From an uncultured Bacilli bacterium (GTDB lineage: Bacteria > Bacillota_I > Bacilli_A > RF39 > UBA660): a stretch of DNA of 64,000 bases. The stretch lies in NCBI GenBank assembly GCA_934097105.1, contig CAKONI010000002.1:15210-79209 (forward strand), read 5' to 3'. Under the pieces are notes generated by a model. The model was not told the origin of the DNA. It searched no databases and saw nothing but the letters and a program-made list of their open reading frames with translations. A program made the position numbers and the translations under genes. This document shows, one piece after another, positions 25,001 to 33,026 of the stretch (positions are counted from its first letter, which is position 1; every line of letters begins with the position of its first letter).

Positions 25001-27276
25001 AAGGTGTCTTTTTTTAGGATTTCTTCATTATCTTTATAAATTATGGTGCTTGTTTTAGTTGGTGTTTTTAAGTTTTTATATGTGTTATAAGCGATATATG
25101 AGTCGTTTTTTTGACCATTGTTGTAGTTATAGATAACTGTTTGTCCCATTAGTCTAGTTGGTCTTAGGACTAAGAAGAGATCTTTTCTACTATTTAGTGA
25201 TGAGAAGGCATTGTGAATTAGGTTGTGGGCTGATTCATTTGTATATTTGGTGAAACCATTTTTTCCAAATATTAGGAATGAGCCTTGTTCGTCGCTTGTT
25301 GATGTTTGTTCTTCTCCGGTTTGTCCTAAGAAGATGTATGTGTTCATTAGGGATGAGTTTGATGAGTAAGTTACTAAAATATCTCCGTATTCTAGATCTT
25401 GAGTTCTTATATATTTTAGTCTGTCTCCGTTTTCGTTTCCTCTTAAACTTAGTCCTCCGTATAGACCTGGTACGAGCATTTTTTTAATTTGTTCTGTTGA
25501 TTCTGAAAGGCCTTTTTGGACTATGTAATCGTCGCCACTGTTTCTAAATAGTGCTTCTTTTATGTTTTGGTTTGTAAGCATTGTTAAATCTATTCCTAAT
25601 TCATTGTAGTATAACATTTTAATGAATCCTGAACTTGTTAGTGACATGTTGGTGATGTTATCTATATCTATATTTACGTTGTCTGTGCTATTTGAAACGT
25701 ATGTTATTTTTCCACTGTTATAAAGGTTTTTTATTTTATCGATGCTATTTGTAAAACTGTTAATGTTTTCTTTGGTTAGTGTTGGGTTTACATAAACATC
25801 TAGATTTGAATAGGTAAGACTGTTGTTGTTTGTGGTTGTTATTTTTATTCCCTCGTTTGTTATTTTTTCTTTATCTGTTTCTACTTTTACTGTGTATGAT
25901 AGCACTTGTTTTTGAGGGTTATTTATATCTTTTTTAGGTACTTTATCGAAACTATCCCAGATTATTTTGTTTCCTTGGACTCTACAACTTATACATTTTA
26001 CGAATGTTGTTCCGCTTGGAATGGTTCCTTCAATGGTAAGACCAATATAATTTTCTTTGTTTGAAACTGAGTTATATTTTTCTTTTCCAATGTATTCGAT
26101 TAATTGGCCATTATCTTTTCGCCATGTTCCTCCGCTTTGGGTGCAACTGTTTTCGTCGTGATAGGCTCCGGATGATTTTAGTCCGGTACAGATATATGTA
26201 TTTGACATGTTTTCTAGTTCGAAGTTATATGTTATTTCGTCTCCGTTGTTTACTGAGTTGTATTTTCCTATATATTTGTTTATGTCGCTGGTTGTTTGAT
26301 ATTCTTTTTTGGTTGTTGTGTAGGCTTCGCTACGTAGTTTTTTTAAGTCGTTTCTGGCTAGTGAGTCTTCTTTTTCTGCGGCTGTAAGTGTACAACTATC
26401 TGAGATACAATATCTATTTATTGGTCTTAGGACCATGACTGATAATAAGTCGTTTGTTAGGTCGAATACTTTTTCTAGGTTTGAGATTGAGCCATTTTTT
26501 ACTGAGTTATATACTTCTTTAAAGTCTCCACCGTTTGAGTGGATGATTGATTCTCTTGTTCCTTGACCATCTAGGGCGTCACCAACGTACATAAGAGCGT
26601 GGCCTCCGCCTGTGTGTCTATAAACTATTATGTCTCCGTTTCTTAGAATGTTTTTTATATTATTTATGATGCTTGTTTTTTTTGCAGTATCTTCGGTTGT
26701 TGTGGTTTCGTAGTAATATACAATTGGAGAGGTGTTATTTGTGTTTTTATTTATGTATTCTTCTCCAGCATTTTTGTTTGCTTGTCTTTTTGATAGGTTA
26801 TTAAAGAATGCGGTGTTTATTCCTACGGCGCTTGTTTGATAGGCTGCTTTATAGTTTTGGGGACTTGTATATGAGTAGGAAATGTTAAATGAACTTGCTA
26901 GGTATTTGCTATTTGAGAAAGAATAGTAGTCTGAGAAGTCATATCCTAGGGCGTGTATATATACGGATGAGGCAAAACTTGAGCAATCTATGAAATATTG
27001 ATTTCCTCTACTTATTGATTCTGGGGTTAGGTTAAAATTCCTATATCTAATAGAGTTTCTATAGGTTCCGGTGGCATTGTCCATGGCTTTTTGTGAGTAG
27101 TCGGAATATTTGCCGTTATAGTAGTAACTTAATGCGGTTGATGTTACCATGTCTTCTAATTCTTTTCTTGTAAATTCTGTTTTGGCATATGATACTTTCA
27201 TTATACTGCCAAGTAGTACTAAGCTGATTCCTAATAGTAATACGATATATTTGTATTTATTTATTTTTTTTCTCAT
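22066..27276 (-). CDS. Giant surface protein: NlpC/P60-like head, Listeria-Bacteroides repeats
   Basis: The 1,736-residue product has a signal peptide. An NlpC/P60-like cysteine-peptidase domain carries D-C-S-S-F-A-S-S-V-Y (Cys near residue 98) and G-G-G-H-A-L-M-Y-V-G (His near 226). A DUF11-like segment precedes a second papain-like domain in which the cysteine is replaced (S-S-G-F-I-K-M-L-Y). Then come about seven Listeria-Bacteroides (InlB B-type) repeats with G-Y-x-F-x-G-W-Y, and four repeats of 80-85 residues with K-D-[IV]-T-L-K-[DN]-G. The C-terminus is P-I-P-N-T, a membrane span and K-K-T-K. It probably trims or binds peptidoglycan at the surface and acts as an adhesin. Confidence 0.85.
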   Translation of the reverse strand: MRKKINKYKYIVLLLGISLVLLGSIMKVSYAKTEFTRKELEDMVTSTALSYYYNGKYSDYSQKAMDNATGTYRNSIRYRNFNLTPESISRGNQYFIDCSSFASSVYIHALGYDFSDYYSFSNSKYLASSFNISYSYTSPQNYKAAYQTSAVGINTAFFNNLSKRQANKNAGEEYINKNTNNTSPIVYYYETTTTEDTAKKTSIINNIKNILRNGDIIVYRHTGGGHALMYVGDALDGQGTRESIIHSNGGDFKEVYNSVKNGSISNLEKVFDLTNDLLSVMVLRPINRYCISDSCTLTAAEKEDSLARNDLKKLRSEAYTTTKKEYQTTSDINKYIGKYNSVNNGDEITYNFELENMSNTYICTGLKSSGAYHDENSCTQSGGTWRKDNGQLIEYIGKEKYNSVSNKENYIGLTIEGTIPSGTTFVKCISCRVQGNKIIWDSFDKVPKKDINNPQKQVLSYTVKVETDKEKITNEGIKITTTNNNSLTYSNLDVYVNPTLTKENINSFTNSIDKIKNLYNSGKITYVSNSTDNVNIDIDNITNMSLTSSGFIKMLYYNELGIDLTMLTNQNIKEALFRNSGDDYIVQKGLSESTEQIKKMLVPGLYGGLSLRGNENGDRLKYIRTQDLEYGDILVTYSSNSSLMNTYIFLGQTGEEQTSTSDEQGSFLIFGKNGFTKYTNESAHNLIHNAFSSLNSRKDLFLVLRPTRLMGQTVIYNYNNGQKNDSYIAYNTYKNLKTPTKTSTIIYKDNEEILKKDTFTNYFLGWYKEKTFQTRVNNTTQIENKTQNLYANYLGASVTLPDIEKEGYTLEGYYSDKNLTQKIGNKGSTYTLNEDTTLYANYQKKKVTITFDTNGGSTINPLEGEIASPLTKPEDPKKDGYKFAGWYQDKKLTKLYTFEKFPESDITLYAKWTLEDYTINYNLNDGQNNENNPTTYNKEEIKTLYSPTKKGYKFLGWYTEENFINEIKDTSNQNTNLNLYAKWEIKDITITIEKENETSIDKITGKYLEKIPKIPTPEKEGYKFLGWYDKTLENEFTKEEFPEDDITIYAKWQPINYTITCRIEDNIITKDYNIESEFTIENPEKKGYNFISWENENESLKTLTIKKGTTGNKTYKAVFSPIKYYIIYNPNKGIGTKIKEEFTYDKEQNLKNNLFTREGYTFIGWNKDENAKTSMFEGYDGDLSILNLTDKDGEEINLYAIWNKEIMDIKINVINGSAEKTSLTLKKNETASITLKNNLGYNNPEVTCTNNQTATIENNILNLKNLTEDTTCTVKYNTINYKITYDLDGGTLNNGITSYTIEDTITLPQPSKKGYEFIGWTNDSIKTPTKTITIKNETEDKFYKANYQIKSYQINYASDNYGKITGTTKETKKYKENPSGTTHETFDEYKILKWAADKDVTLKDGTTIKKGAPLTEEQIKNVLVDDDITFTIYHYINKYNIIYTSDENGTITGILEEEVPSGASPLGTTLKPKQGYKFKNWTIDKDVTLKDGTIIKKGESLTKEQINQIIIKENLTITGQTKLEQYYVNYITDENSIITGITKEQTNITKKLKGTTYKAKQGYKIIGLKANKDVLLNNKIIKKGTIINKNNLTKITIKENTNIKIITQKITYIVKYISTENAKITGKTKEKVSYNENPTGTKVKITTNEKALVWIANKDITLKNGNIIEKGNEITNEELKQAVIKENITFTAIEKVLKAVPIPNTNNNISTLVIIIGAILIITGSYFMFAKKTKIK
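22160..23260 (-). repeat. Four tandem 80-85-residue repeats in the giant surface protein
   Basis: Each unit has Y-x-[IV]-x-Y-x-[ST]-[DE]-N, G-x-I-T-G-x-T-K-E, a W-x-x-[DN]-K-D-V-x-L segment, I-x-K-G and I-x-x-N-[IL]-T-[FI]. Units three and four are the most diverged. Limits are approximate. Confidence 0.6.
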
Positions 27277-27364
27277 ACTTCTTACTCCCTTATATTATAT
27301 ATAAAGAATATCATAAATTGATTTTTGTGTAAAGAAAAGTTAAGGTTATTTTTATGGTTTTTGC

Positions 27365-27410
27365 ATAATGAAAACTGTAAATTTTTGTTTTTATTTACAG
27401 TTTTCATTAT
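27365..27410 (-). terminator. Long hairpin terminator after the metallo-hydrolase gene
   Basis: An 18-base stem (27365-27382 paired with 27393-27410) has a T-rich 10-base loop and starts three bases after the stop at 27413. It separates the murC unit from the giant surface protein gene. Confidence 0.8.
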
Positions 27411-27412
27411 TG

Positions 27413-27943
27413 TTATTTGAAATATTCATTATATTTTTTTTCATGCCCCAAAGTTGTTTGTTTGCCATGGCCTGGATATAGAATAATATCATCGTCATAT
27501 TTTTTGATTTTTTCTATTGATTGTATCATATCTTGATAGGATCCTCCGGGTAAGTCTACTCTTCCTATGTTTTCGTAAAAGATAAAGTCTCCGACGAACA
27601 TGATGTTATATTCTTCGAAATAGAAGCAGATACTGCTAGGGGAATGTCCTTTGGTGTAAATTGTTTTGAACTGGAAGGGGCTGATTACTTTGGTTCCCTC
27701 AAAAAGATTTTTATGATCGAAAATGGATATTTTGTAAAAGTCTGAGAGTGATAGTGCACATCCTGTATGATCGAAGTGGTTGTGGGTTAATAATATGGCT
27801 ACTGGAGTTAGTTTCATTTTTTCTATTTGTTTTATGATGTTGTTTTCTTCTGCTCCTGGGTCAATTATTAGACATTTACCGTTTTCGTAAAGGATATAGC
27901 AATTTGTTTCTAGTTCTCCGACTATTAGTTTAAGCATTTTCAT
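27413..27943 (-). CDS. MBL-fold metallo-hydrolase (YqgX/glyoxalase II-like)
   Basis: This 176-residue protein has the metallo-beta-lactamase fold: T-H-N-H-F-D-H (about residues 54-60), G-H-S-P-S-S for the third ligand region, V-G-D-F-I-F for the bridging aspartate and Y-P-G-H-G-K near the end. The short length fits the YqgX/YcbL group, hydroxyacylglutathione hydrolase-like enzymes that lack the C-terminal substrate-binding helices. The natural thioester or methylglyoxal-derived substrate is unknown. It overlaps murC by 4 bases, so the two are co-translated. Confidence 0.85.
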   Translation of the reverse strand: MKMLKLIVGELETNCYILYENGKCLIIDPGAEENNIIKQIEKMKLTPVAILLTHNHFDHTGCALSLSDFYKISIFDHKNLFEGTKVISPFQFKTIYTKGHSPSSICFYFEEYNIMFVGDFIFYENIGRVDLPGGSYQDMIQSIEKIKKYDDDIILYPGHGKQTTLGHEKKYNEYFK

Positions 27944-29241
27944 CTTTTTCGTCCTTTTTTATAAGCATCTATTAGCCAAGTTGGATCTTTACAGCCCATG
28001 AAAGGTATTACTGCGTTTTTATATTCATAAAGTTTAGAAATTGTTTCACTACTTATGTGTTCTGCGTTTGGTATTTCGTCGATGATTAGTTCTGATGAGA
28101 CTCCTGGGTAGTCTTTAAAACTTTCTCTTGCAGGTTCGATGTCAGTGACAAAGACTTTATCGGCATCTTTTAGTACGTTTGCAAAGTCTTTGTAGAAGGC
28201 TTGAGTACGAGAAATTGTATAGGGTATTAAAACTGCTACGAGGGTTTTGTCAGGGTATTTTTGTCTTGCAGTTTTAAGTACTGTTGCTACTTCGTTTGGA
28301 TGGTGGGCGTAGTCGTCTACTAGGACTACGTTTCCTATTACTTCTTCACTAAATCTTCTTTTGGCTCCACTGAAGTCGTTAAGATATTTTGTCATATCAT
28401 TTATTGATACTTTTTCGTAGTAGGCAACTGCTATGCAAGCAAGGGCATCTAAAATCATATGTTTTCCGAAGATATTAAGATTAAAGTGACCGAATGGTTT
28501 ACCATCTATGTAGACGTCGAAACTACTTCCATCGCTTCTTAGATCTGTGATGACTGCTCTTATGTCGTTGTTTTCATTAAATCCATAATAGACTATATTA
28601 TTTCCATGTAGTTTTCTAACGTTTTCATTGTCTCCGCATGCTATTACTTTTTCTTCGGTTTTATCTACGAATTTTTGAAAGGTATCAATTATTTCTTCAA
28701 TGTTTTTATAGCAATCAACGTGATCATAAAAAATATTAGTAATTACTGTGTATTTGGGATGATAAGCGAGAAAGTGTTTGTCAAATTCGCAAGATTCTAC
28801 GACGAAATTGTTGGATTTTTTATCAACATAACCTGTACCATCTCCGATTAGGTAGTTAGTTCCAATAGTGTTTTTTAGGATATTTGATAGCATCGCAGTG
28901 GTGGTAGTTTTTCCGTGGGTACCACTGATACAGATGGAATCATATTTTTTAGTGAGTTCTCCGATCATTTCATAATAACCGTACATTTTGCATCCTAGTT
29001 CTTTGGCTTTTTTATAGGAATAATGATCTTCATGGATTGCAGCGGTATAGACATATATCATATCACTGGTAAGTTGTGATGCGTCTTTATATACTTTTAT
29101 ATTTCTTCTGTCTAGTTCTTCTAGGGTAAATGAATAGACTTTGGCATCGTCGCATCCGATTACTTCATTTCCCATGTCATGTAACATAGATGCAAGGGCT
29201 GCCATTCCTGAGCCTTCTATTCCTGCGAAAAAATATTTCAT
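27940..29241 (-). CDS. murC: UDP-N-acetylmuramate--L-alanine ligase
   Basis: This 433-residue cytosolic enzyme adds L-alanine to UDP-MurNAc, the first peptide step of peptidoglycan precursor synthesis. The N-terminal G-I-E-G-S-G-M-A-A-L-A UDP-binding loop, the ATP-binding G-T-H-G-K-T-T-T-T and the central D-D-Y-A-H-H-P-N-E-V motif are all present. Length is close to the usual 430-460. The ATG at 29241 lies 8 bases after GGAGG; an upstream in-frame ATG at 29259 overlaps that site. Confidence 0.93.
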   Translation of the reverse strand: MKYFFAGIEGSGMAALASMLHDMGNEVIGCDDAKVYSFTLEELDRRNIKVYKDASQLTSDMIYVYTAAIHEDHYSYKKAKELGCKMYGYYEMIGELTKKYDSICISGTHGKTTTTAMLSNILKNTIGTNYLIGDGTGYVDKKSNNFVVESCEFDKHFLAYHPKYTVITNIFYDHVDCYKNIEEIIDTFQKFVDKTEEKVIACGDNENVRKLHGNNIVYYGFNENNDIRAVITDLRSDGSSFDVYIDGKPFGHFNLNIFGKHMILDALACIAVAYYEKVSINDMTKYLNDFSGAKRRFSEEVIGNVVLVDDYAHHPNEVATVLKTARQKYPDKTLVAVLIPYTISRTQAFYKDFANVLKDADKVFVTDIEPARESFKDYPGVSSELIIDEIPNAEHISSETISKLYEYKNAVIPFMGCKDPTWLIDAYKKGRKR

Positions 29242-29448
29242 TTTTATTCCTCCATTCATATATTATAATTATATAGTTTTTTAGAGAAAATTACAAGAAA
29301 ACTTGTGTTTTTTTAATGAGTTGTAATATTATTGGTACTTATATAAAATGAGTAAGTAGATAAATTTACTAACTCGCTTTAATCTTTTGTTTATAATATT
29401 TTTTTAATATGACAAGTAGGAACTATTTATCATTATTTTTATTATAAA

Positions 29449-29541
29449 TTATTTTGCGTAATAGATATAAACTCCAAGTCCTAGTATTAAAACTGATATT
29501 ACAATTATAGCAATTAATAATCCTGTACCTTTCTTTTCCAT
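29449..29541 (-). CDS. 30-residue single-span membrane peptide
   Basis: An ATG at 29541 with AAAAGGAG upstream opens a 30-codon frame to TAA at 29449. The peptide starts M-E-K-K-G-T-G, then has a membrane span of about 20 residues rich in Ile/Leu/Val/Gly, and ends Y-Y-A-K. A good sigma-A promoter precedes it. I do not recognise a family; similar tiny membrane peptides act as toxins, regulators or spore-membrane components. Confidence 0.6.
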   Translation of the reverse strand: MEKKGTGLLIAIIVISVLILGLGVYIYYAK

Positions 29542-29567
29542 ATTTTTCTCCTTTTATTTATAATTTA

Positions 29568-29597
29568 AGTATATATGTATATGTCTATATTAGTCAA
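29568..29597 (-). promoter_or_regulatory. Sigma-A promoter of the 30-residue membrane peptide
   Basis: On the minus strand TTGACT (29597-29592) and TATACT (29573-29568) are 18 bases apart, and the -10 lies about 27 bases before the ATG. Confidence 0.6.
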
Positions 29598-29614
29598 GAT
29601 TTTTTCAAAAGAAA

Positions 29615-29651
29615 AGTACTAAGTATTATAGATATTATATTACTTAGTACT
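29615..29651 (-). terminator. Palindromic terminator-like element, copy 3
   Basis: An 11-base stem AGTACTAAGTA/TACTTAGTACT with a 15-base loop lies just after the BspA-like gene at 29670. It shares arms and loop character with copies at 9669 and 10937. Confidence 0.65.
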
Positions 29652-29669
29652 AATTATATTATTTGTTAT

Positions 29670-32339
29670 TTATGAAAGAGTGAAACTCTTACCTGAACAT
29701 GGTTCTGCATAGACACTTTCAGAAGATCCGTACCATTTACTAGTAGTATTAGTAAGACTTCCTGTAGTACTTGGTATTTTTACAGTCCATGTTGTAGCAT
29801 TAGAACCTGCAGCATTAAACATACTACCCATTTTTGTTACTTGTGATGTATTCCAGTTTGATAAATCTAAATTAAAGGTTGTGGCACTATAGCCTGCATT
29901 ACTAAACATTCTTTTCATATCTGTTACTTTTGATGTATTCCAATTTGATAAATCGAAATTAAAAGTTGTAGCATTAGAGCCTGCTCCATAAAACATAGAA
30001 CTCATATCTGTTACATTAGAGGTATTCCATGAAGACAAATTTCCTATACTCCAGGTTGTGTCTTTATAGCCTGCTCCAGAAAACATATTCGACATATTTG
30101 TTACATTTGAGGTATCCCATGATGATAAATCTCCTATACTCCATGTTGTCGCATAATAGCCTGCTTGTTGAAACATTCCCCTCATATCTGTTACATTAGA
30201 GGTATTCCATGAAGACAAATTTCCTATACTCCAAGTTGTGGCTTTAGAGCCTGCTGTAGAAAACATATACGACATATTTGTTACATTTGAGGTATCCCAT
30301 GATGATAAATCTCCTATACTCCATGTTGTAGCAGAAGAACCTGCTCCCTGAAACATTCCCCTCATATCTGTTACATTTGATGTATTCCAATTTGATAAAT
30401 CTAAATTAAAAGTTGTGGCTTTAGAGCCTGCTCCATAAAACATAGTACTTATATCTGTTACATTAGAGGTATTCCATGAAGACAAATTTCCTATACTCCA
30501 TGTTGTGGCATTTCTGCCTGCAATATAAAACATAGCCCTCATATTTGTTACATTAGAGGTATTCCACGAAGATAAATCTCCTATACTCCATGTTGTCGCA
30601 TTTCTGCCTGCAATATAAAACATATCCCTCATATTTGTTACATTAGAGGTATTCCATTTATCTATCCCAATCAAACTAAAGGTTGTGGCATCATCGCCTG
30701 CAGAATCAAACATAAAACTCATATCTGTTGTGCTTGATGTATCTAAATTAGTAAAATCTCCTTTTTCCATTGCAATAAACTTAGCAAACCAAGATGCAGT
30801 AGAAGTAGGTTGTATTGTTTCTCCTATTTCTACGCTTTTTACTTTCTCACTATTACTATCCCATGGACGAGCAGCTGTTCCTATTACAGGTCTAATAAAT
30901 ACATATGAGTTTTCACTATCCATAGCGTTATATTCCTTTATTACTTTTCCATGATTTGCTATATTAGAATTTCTATTAGTATTTTGTTCATTTATTATAA
31001 ATGTTCCATCTTCATATAATGATGTTACTTCACTTGTTACTTTTACTGTACATGTTGTATTATTTGTTACATTTTTTATTGTTACCTGATTATCTTTAAA
31101 TGCTCCATTTTGGCTGTTTGTACAGGTTACTACTCCAAGTGCATTTTCTATATTTGGTGTTATATTAAATATTCCATCTTCATTATAATTAATAGTTTTT
31201 GTGGATTCATCATTTATTGTTCCATTTTGTACTACTACGTTTATTTCATATTTATTTAGTTCCCATACTGCATATAAGTCTACTATTTTATCTTTTTCTG
31301 TTGTTAAATTTATTATTTCTTCTTCATCACTATATTTTACTTCTCCATTTGGAGTTGTGCTCCATCCTTTGAAGGTATTACCTGTTTTTGTAAATACATT
31401 CTTTGATAATTTACCTGTTGTTCCTGTAGTAAAATTAGAATTTGTCATTGTTCCAGTTCCACCATTTGCATTGTATCTTACTTGATATGGCATATTGTTT
31501 TCTACCCATACTGCATATAAATTAACTACTCCATTATATACATTTGTTAGATTAGATACTTCTTCTTCATCTTTATATATTATATCTTTACTATTATTTG
31601 ATGTAGACCATCCTGCAAAAACATAGCCTTCTTTTGTAAATGTATTTTTTGATAGTTTTTTTGATTCTCCTTGTTTAAATGTAGTACTTGGCATATTACC
31701 TGTTCCAGTATTTGAATTATATTTTACTGTATATGTTTCTTCTGTGTCTACATTTCCTACATTTGTTTTTACATCTATTCTAAATTTATATTCTAATTTT
31801 GTGTCTTTGTTCCAATTACTTATATCTACATCTTTATCTAACCATATTCTTAGTTTATATTTATCTTTTATTTCTTTTGATGTATTAGTGTGACTATTTG
31901 TTTTTGTATATATTACATAATCTTTACTTATTTTACTTATATTATTTTGTACTAAAGGATTATTATTATAATCTGTTAAGTAAAAATTTATATCTTTATC
32001 TTCTAATTGTGTATATCCTGAAGTTGGTTCTAGTTTTTCTAATACTAAACTATAACTTATATCTAATGTTTTACTTGTTTTTGTGTTTACTACGAAGTCA
32101 AAGGTATTGGTTTGTCCTTTTCCTTCGGTTTCTGTCATTGGCATAGCATTTTCTAAACTTATTACATTTGTATTACTTTCTAAAAATTCTATACTTGTAC
32201 TTTCAGTTGTTATTTTATTATCATCAGTACTTACATATGTATATCTATATACTGCATATGATCCTCCGATTGTTAGGATTAATCCTAGCACTAGTAAGAA
32301 TATACTAAATTTTTTTAGTTCTTTTACTCTTTCATTCAT
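29670..32339 (-). CDS. BspA-like surface protein with N-terminal anchor and Listeria-Bacteroides repeats
   Basis: This 889-residue protein has a basic N-terminus and a membrane span (about residues 11-32). A TasA/camelysin-like strand-rich region (about 33-200) precedes two Listeria-Bacteroides repeats (G-Y-V-F-A-G-W, N-T-F-K-G-W). The C-T-N-S-Q-N-G / N-T-T-C-T-V-K linker module is shared with two other proteins here. Eleven BspA units of about 30 residues follow, and the protein ends K-S-F-T-L-S. The units are highly alike at DNA level. It is a paralogue of the 867-residue protein in its C-terminal half, with a different N-terminal half. An adhesin role is inferred from the BspA family. Confidence 0.85.
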   Translation of the reverse strand: MNERVKELKKFSIFLLVLGLILTIGGSYAVYRYTYVSTDDNKITTESTSIEFLESNTNVISLENAMPMTETEGKGQTNTFDFVVNTKTSKTLDISYSLVLEKLEPTSGYTQLEDKDINFYLTDYNNNPLVQNNISKISKDYVIYTKTNSHTNTSKEIKDKYKLRIWLDKDVDISNWNKDTKLEYKFRIDVKTNVGNVDTEETYTVKYNSNTGTGNMPSTTFKQGESKKLSKNTFTKEGYVFAGWSTSNNSKDIIYKDEEEVSNLTNVYNGVVNLYAVWVENNMPYQVRYNANGGTGTMTNSNFTTGTTGKLSKNVFTKTGNTFKGWSTTPNGEVKYSDEEEIINLTTEKDKIVDLYAVWELNKYEINVVVQNGTINDESTKTINYNEDGIFNITPNIENALGVVTCTNSQNGAFKDNQVTIKNVTNNTTCTVKVTSEVTSLYEDGTFIINEQNTNRNSNIANHGKVIKEYNAMDSENSYVFIRPVIGTAARPWDSNSEKVKSVEIGETIQPTSTASWFAKFIAMEKGDFTNLDTSSTTDMSFMFDSAGDDATTFSLIGIDKWNTSNVTNMRDMFYIAGRNATTWSIGDLSSWNTSNVTNMRAMFYIAGRNATTWSIGNLSSWNTSNVTDISTMFYGAGSKATTFNLDLSNWNTSNVTDMRGMFQGAGSSATTWSIGDLSSWDTSNVTNMSYMFSTAGSKATTWSIGNLSSWNTSNVTDMRGMFQQAGYYATTWSIGDLSSWDTSNVTNMSNMFSGAGYKDTTWSIGNLSSWNTSNVTDMSSMFYGAGSNATTFNFDLSNWNTSKVTDMKRMFSNAGYSATTFNLDLSNWNTSQVTKMGSMFNAAGSNATTWTVKIPSTTGSLTNTTSKWYGSSESVYAEPCSGKSFTLS
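29760..30760 (-). repeat. DNA-level tandem repeats encoding BspA units
   Basis: About eleven units of roughly 87-90 bases encode [ND]-T-S-[NK]-V-T-[DN]-M-x-x-M-F. Several units are near-identical over 60 bases or more (for example around 30200 and 30260, and around 30490 and 30550), which should permit unit gain and loss by recombination. Confidence 0.8.
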
Positions 32340-32418
32340 AATAAATGCACCTCTATCCTATAAATAATAATATCAAAAAAAATTCTATATTTCAAGAACT
32401 TTTTCTGATTAATTATAG

Positions 32419-32776
32419 TTACAAATTCTTAATATCTTTTAAAGATAATCTAGTATATTTAGAAATAGTATTAATATCAAGTTTTTTCTTTAACATGTTC
32501 TTTGCTATTTCTAAGTTTCTTTCATCAATACCCATTTTTTACCAGTTTCAATTCCGGTTTTAATACCTTTTTCTTTTGCTTCATCAATCATATTATTTTG
32601 AATCATCATATCATGTAGTTCTTTATCATATTCAAGTGCTGCCCACTCTCCATCACTACTTGCCTCTTTTGCATCTTTAATATACTCTTTCATAATATTA
32701 TCATCCTCATAACTTTTCTTTATTATAATACTTTCCCTTAATTAATGGAAGATGATCTAATAAGATCATGGTTTTA
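32419..32776 (-). pseudogene. Remnant of an Rpn-type PD-(D/E)XK nuclease/transposase-like gene
   Basis: This is a decayed copy of the gene at the right edge of the window (63554-64000). Homology starts near 32776 with L-P-L-I-K-x-K-Y-Y-N-K-E-K-L. About 85 bases are then missing, and the frame shifts to a stop. The M-K-E-Y-I-K-D-A-K-E-A-S-S-D-G block resumes at 32693. A shorter A-run near 32535 causes a second frameshift, after which K-D-I-K-N-L and a stop align with E-E-I-Q-N-L of the better copy. The N-terminal nuclease domain is absent. Confidence 0.85.
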
Positions 32777-33026
32777 CCTCCTCGAAAACACTATAACCCA
32801 AAAAGATATATAACACAAATGGGTTATTTTTAAAATTAAGAGAAATAACCATATCAAAATAAAATATTGATTATCAAAAGATATTTCAAACTTAAAATTG
32901 AACCATTTTTTATACACTTTTATGAATGAAATATTAAATTTAATAGAAATTAAATAATATTTTCGACAAATTTTGCACACATAAAAAAAACATAAAAAAA
33001 TTCCTATATTTCAAGGAACTTTTTAC
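32777..33026. other. Intergenic stretch between the remnant and the Lon-like gene
   Basis: This AT-rich segment has no credible gene. It includes a 7-base inverted pair ATAACCC/GGGTTAT (about 32809-32846). At its right end is the terminator-like hairpin listed separately. Confidence 0.4.
32996..33024 (-). terminator. Terminator of the SepM/YlbL-like gene
   Basis: The inverted pair formed by AAAAATTCCTA and AAGGAACTTTTT ends three bases from the stop at 33027, with a T-run on the minus strand. A near-copy lies at 32375-32404. Confidence 0.6.

Noticed and set aside
29760..30760. CRISPR-like array in the repeat-rich region
   Set aside because: The periodic units are coding (about 30-residue BspA repeats) without constant repeats and unique spacers; no cas genes are present.
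32774..32980. A 68-codon minus-strand frame rich in Phe, Ile and Lys
   Set aside because: No ribosome site, composition of random AT-rich DNA, next to a gene remnant.
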